From Allobogoriella alba (GTDB lineage: Bacteria > Actinomycetota > Actinomycetes > Actinomycetales > Actinomycetaceae): 64,000 nt of DNA. Of the stretch, positions 61,426 to 64,000 are shown piece after piece. The stretch covers positions 62,001 through 126,000 of the forward strand of contig NZ_JBHTCQ010000005.1 in the NCBI RefSeq assembly GCF_042665525.1. The letters are read 5' to 3'. How positions within the stretch are numbered: the stretch's first letter is position 1; the number at the start of each line of letters is the position of its first letter. The position numbers and the translations under genes are program-made. Under the pieces are notes generated by a model that saw only the letters and a program-made list of their open reading frames with translations, did no database searches and had not been told where the DNA came from.

Positions 61426-61911
61426 TCAGGCCGGTGTCGCGCCGTGGTTGGCGCCGCCGGAGGGCTCGTCCTCGTCGTCGGGCGGGACGCGGCACCACCG
61501 CTCGACCACCATCGCGGCGACCACGAGCGCCAGGCACGCGAGCAGCGACAGCCCGGCCGCGAGCGCCACCTGCCGCGGCAGCGGGGCGGAGAGGTTGTCC
61601 AGCGCGACGAGGATCTGGGCACCGAAGTACCCCACGAGCGCCGCGCCCACCAGTGCGGACGCCTTGGCGAGCACCACGACGCGGGCGGCGCCGATCGGGG
61701 TGATCGACGTCGGCTCCTGGCGCACCAGGCGGCGCACGCCCTGCCCGAGACGGAGCAGCACGACGCTCAGCACCGCCGGGCCGGCGGCACTGAGGTACGG
61801 CACCGGTGGCCCGAGGCCGCCGCGGGCCTCGATGTTCTCGAGCACGAAGAACGTGGCGAGGCCGACGACGCCGGCGATGAGGACGAGGGTCTGCCAGGAC
61901 GTCCGGTTCAC
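61426..61911 (-). CDS. DUF3180 membrane protein
   Basis: A 161-residue protein of unknown function with four predicted membrane helices (LVLIAGVVGLATFFVLE, LSAAGPAVLSVVLLRLG, VLAKASALVGAALVGYF, VALAAGLSLLACLALVVAAM). It is the actinobacterial DUF3180 family, almost always next to folK, as here. The GTG start overlaps the folB-folK stop as GTGA. Confidence 0.88.
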   Translation of the reverse strand: MNRTSWQTLVLIAGVVGLATFFVLENIEARGGLGPPVPYLSAAGPAVLSVVLLRLGQGVRRLVRQEPTSITPIGAARVVVLAKASALVGAALVGYFGAQILVALDNLSAPLPRQVALAAGLSLLACLALVVAAMVVERWCRVPPDDEDEPSGGANHGATPA

Positions 61912-62867
61912 GGTCCGCCGTCCTCCACGTCGGCCGTGCGCCAGTCCCCGTCCAGCCAGGTCAGGCCGTGCCGGTCCGGGGCGGCCGCGGCGAGGACGGC
62001 GACGGGCCCGCCGTGCGGCCCGGGCAGCACCGCGTCCGGGTCGAGCCGGGCCCACGGGGCGAGGACGAACGCCCGCTCGTGCGCCCGTGGGTGCGGCAGG
62101 GTGAGGTCTGGGTCGTGGATGACCCGGTCGCCGACGGCGACGACGTCGACATCGAGGGTTCGTGCACCCCAGCGTTCGGTCCTGGTGCGGCCGTGGGCGT
62201 CCTCGACCGCGTGCACCAGCTCCAGCAGCCGCCCGGGGGCGAGGGTCGTGGTGCCCGTCAGGACCGCGTTGAGGTAGTCGGGCTGCGGGTCCTGGCCCGG
62301 TGCGAGCACGGCAGCGGTGCGGGCCAGCGGCGAGACGCCGGTGAGGTGCAGGCCCTCGGCGTGCGCGAGCGCGTCGACGGCGGAGCGCAGCGTGGCCGTG
62401 CGGTCGCCGAGGTTCGCGCCCAGCGCGAGCACCACCTGCTCCGGGGCCACCGTCCTCGCCGGCTCCTCGACGTCGCGGGCCGCCGGCCCGGACGGCTCGG
62501 CGCGGCTGCGGTGGATGGTGATCTCGACGTCGTCGAACTCCACGGGGATCGGTGCCTGCGGCTTGTGCACGGTCACCTCGACCGCGCGGACCCCCGGCCG
62601 GGCCAGCACGACGGCGGCCACGCGGTCGGCGAGGGTCTCGACGAGGTCCACGGGCTCGCCCGCCAGGACGGCGACGACATCCTCGGCGACGTCGGCGTAG
62701 CTGACCGTCCGGTCGAGGTCGTCGGTCCGGGCGGCGGGCCGGGTGTCGAGGTGCAGCACGACGTCCGCGCGGAACTCCTGGCCGGTCTCCCGCTCGGTGC
62801 GCAGCACCCCGTGGTACCCGACGGCGCGCAGACCCGAGAGCCGGATCGTGTCTCCCACGGGGTTCAT
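61908..62867 (-). CDS. folBK: bifunctional dihydroneopterin aldolase / HPPK
   Basis: A 319-residue fusion for two folate steps. Residues 1-125: FolB (IRLSGLRAVGYHGVLRTERE, with DRTVSYADVAEDVV and LVETLADRVAAVVL) cleaves dihydroneopterin. Residues 150-319: FolK (VVLALGANLGDRTATLRSAV; TRTERWGARTLDVDVVAVGD; LPHPRAHERAFVLAPWA) transfers pyrophosphate to the hydroxymethyl pterin. A short Pro/Ala linker joins them. ATG overlaps the folP stop as ATGA. This fusion is known from other actinobacteria. Confidence 0.95.
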   Translation of the reverse strand: MNPVGDTIRLSGLRAVGYHGVLRTERETGQEFRADVVLHLDTRPAARTDDLDRTVSYADVAEDVVAVLAGEPVDLVETLADRVAAVVLARPGVRAVEVTVHKPQAPIPVEFDDVEITIHRSRAEPSGPAARDVEEPARTVAPEQVVLALGANLGDRTATLRSAVDALAHAEGLHLTGVSPLARTAAVLAPGQDPQPDYLNAVLTGTTTLAPGRLLELVHAVEDAHGRTRTERWGARTLDVDVVAVGDRVIHDPDLTLPHPRAHERAFVLAPWARLDPDAVLPGPHGGPVAVLAAAAPDRHGLTWLDGDWRTADVEDGGP

Positions 62868-63730
62868 CGGTGCGCCGTCCAGGCCGCGGCGACCCGCGTC
62901 GCGTCGAGGCTGGCGGTGACCTCGTGCACCCGCACGGCCCAGACGCCGGCCGCGGCCGCCAGCGCGCTCACGGCTGCCGACGCGGCGTCGCGCGCCATGG
63001 GCTGGTCGGCCAGACCGGGCGCGACGACTCCGCCGAGGAACCGCTTGCGCGAGGCACCGACGAGCAGCGGGCGCCCCAGCCGGCCGAGCTCGTCCAGCCG
63101 GGCCAGCAGGGCCCAGTTGTGCTCGGCGTTCTTGGCGAAGCCGAGCCCGGGGTCCAGCACCACCTGCTCCTCCCGGACACCGGCCGCGGCGGTGGCCGCC
63201 AGCCGTTCGGCGAGCTCGGCACGCACCTCCGTGACGACGTCGTCGTAGACGGCCAGCTCGTTCATCGTCGCGGCCGTGCCGCGCCGGTGCTGCAGGATGT
63301 ACACGACGCCGGTCTGCGCGACGGTGGCGAGCATCTCGGGGTCGGCGGTGCCGCCGGAGACGTCGTTGACGATGAGCGCGCCGGCGTCCACCGCCGCACG
63401 GGCCGTCGCCGCGTGCAGCGTGTCGACGCTCACCACGCCACCCGCCTCGACCAGGGCCTCGACGACCGGGAGGATCCGGCGTCTCTCCTCCTCGGGCGTC
63501 ACCGGTGCCGCCCCGGGTCGGGTGGACTCCCCGCCGACGTCGACGATGTCCGCGCCCTGGGCGAGCAGGTGCTTGGCGTGCGCCACCGCGACATCCGTGT
63601 CGAACCACTGACCGCCGTCGGAGAAGGAGTCGGGCGTGACGTTGACGACGCCCATGACGAGGGTCCGTCCGGCGTCGCGCAGCGCGTCCGGCAGCGGTCC
63701 GGGAGCCGCTGTGCCGTCGGGTGAGCTCAC
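62864..63730 (-). CDS. folP: dihydropteroate synthase
   Basis: Joins the pterin pyrophosphate to p-aminobenzoate; 288 residues, TIM barrel. Family signatures are VMGVVNVTPDSFSDGGQWFD near residue 24 and VDVGGESTRPGA near 62, followed by LIVNDVSGGTADPEM and LDPGLGFAKNAEHNWALL. It lies 20 bases after folE. Confidence 0.97.
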   Translation of the reverse strand: MSSPDGTAAPGPLPDALRDAGRTLVMGVVNVTPDSFSDGGQWFDTDVAVAHAKHLLAQGADIVDVGGESTRPGAAPVTPEEERRRILPVVEALVEAGGVVSVDTLHAATARAAVDAGALIVNDVSGGTADPEMLATVAQTGVVYILQHRRGTAATMNELAVYDDVVTEVRAELAERLAATAAAGVREEQVVLDPGLGFAKNAEHNWALLARLDELGRLGRPLLVGASRKRFLGGVVAPGLADQPMARDAASAAVSALAAAAGVWAVRVHEVTASLDATRVAAAWTAHR

Positions 63731-63750
63731 CGTCCCAGGCTATCCGCGGC

Positions 63751-64000
63751 TCAGACCCGGCCGGTGAGCAGGCTCATGGCCTCGGCGCGGGTTGCGGCCC
63801 GCCGCATCGTGCCGCGGACCGCGGAGGTCACGGTCCGCGAGCCGGGCTTGCGGACACCCCGCATGGACATGCACAGGTGCTCGGCCTCCACGATGACGAT
63901 GACGCCGCGGGGCTGCAGGCGGGCGACCAGCGCATCGGCGATCTGCGAGGTCAGCCGCTCCTGGACCTGGGGCCGGCGGGCATATCCCTCGACGAGCCGG
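63751..64000 (-). CDS. folE: GTP cyclohydrolase I, C-terminal part
   Basis: The gene enters from the right edge; 83 codons to the stop are visible. RLVEGYARRPQVQERLTSQI, IVIVEAEHLCMSMRGVRKPG and SRTVTSAVRG are the invariant C-terminal segments of FolE, including the zinc-binding cysteine in EHLCMSMRG. The enzyme makes dihydroneopterin triphosphate from GTP, first step of folate synthesis, and heads the folE-folP-folBK unit. Confidence 0.96.
   Translation of the reverse strand, partial: RLVEGYARRPQVQERLTSQIADALVARLQPRGVIVIVEAEHLCMSMRGVRKPGSRTVTSAVRGTMRRAATRAEAMSLLTGRV

Noticed and set aside
1..64000. tRNA or rRNA genes
   Set aside because: The gaps between genes were read on both strands and no cloverleaf with TTC-type loop or rRNA segment was recognised; a computed scan would be needed to exclude them fully.

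Overview
The window is high-GC chromosomal DNA of an actinobacterium. The gene content (xylose and arabinose clusters, the radA-disA pair, a mycobacterial-type short N-acetylglutamate synthase, the leaderless-length ribosomal protein bS22, a DUF3180/PH-domain/folate/pantothenate/lysS block, GTG starts and many GTGA/ATGA overlaps) fits Micrococcales, probably near Cellulomonadaceae or Promicromonosporaceae; this placement is inference. No tRNA, rRNA, CRISPR array, prophage or insertion sequence was recognised. 

Layout. 1-2113: cytochrome c maturation genes (resB start, ccdA, a TlpA-like thioredoxin lipoprotein) with a histidine phosphatase. 2179-4208: MarR regulator divergent from a YceI protein, a glutaredoxin, bS22 and a BldC-like DNA-binding protein. 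4334-8874: acuC deacetylase, TrkH/TrkA potassium uptake, a LacI regulator. 9356-17374: one 2672-residue LPXTG surface protein with 23 Ig-like repeats, preceded by a 481-base regulatory stretch. 17431-21401: xylB-xylA divergent from a ROK repressor. 21475-23353: a methyltransferase and an acyl-CoA dehydrogenase-fold flavoprotein. 23456-32574: the arabinose operon araR-araB-araD-araA-chvE-mmsA-mmsB, in which pentose catabolic enzymes are joined to a multiple-sugar ABC importer. 32685-35282: radA and disA. 35313-42003: arylsulfatase, DeoR regulator and a second sugar ABC importer. 42110-45060: a membrane-anchored protein, mutY, a small membrane protein, argA. 45135-50555: SorC regulator and the glycerol genes glpD, glpF, glpK. 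50931-55437: an FMN-dependent 2-hydroxyacid oxidase, a gluconolactonase-like protein, an FAD oxidoreductase and a uridine-kinase-like protein. 55529-64000: a leftward unit with folE (cut by the window edge), folP, folB-folK fusion, DUF3180, two PH-domain membrane proteins, a ketopantoate-reductase-like/panC fusion, panD and lysS.

How it works together. The bulk of the accessory content is carbohydrate use: xylose and arabinose both enter through isomerase and kinase steps to the pentose phosphate pathway, each with a local repressor, and the chvE-mmsAB importer can feed both. A second importer sits beside a sulfatase. Glycerol is taken up by GlpF, phosphorylated by GlpK and oxidised by GlpD. 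The right-hand block couples folate and pantothenate synthesis by overlapping stop and start codons.

Most unusual signal. At the 3' ends of several unrelated genes (araD, mutY, argA, glpK) there are short tandem or single copies of repeats that share the 9-nt core GAGGAACGA (GGGGAACGA in mutY), always set between complementary bases so that it would form the loop of a hairpin. In glpK and argA each repeat unit re-creates the last codons and stop codon of the gene; in araD and mutY the element is read in frame as a C-terminal tail. This looks like one family of gene-end hairpin elements and is the best candidate here for something poorly described.
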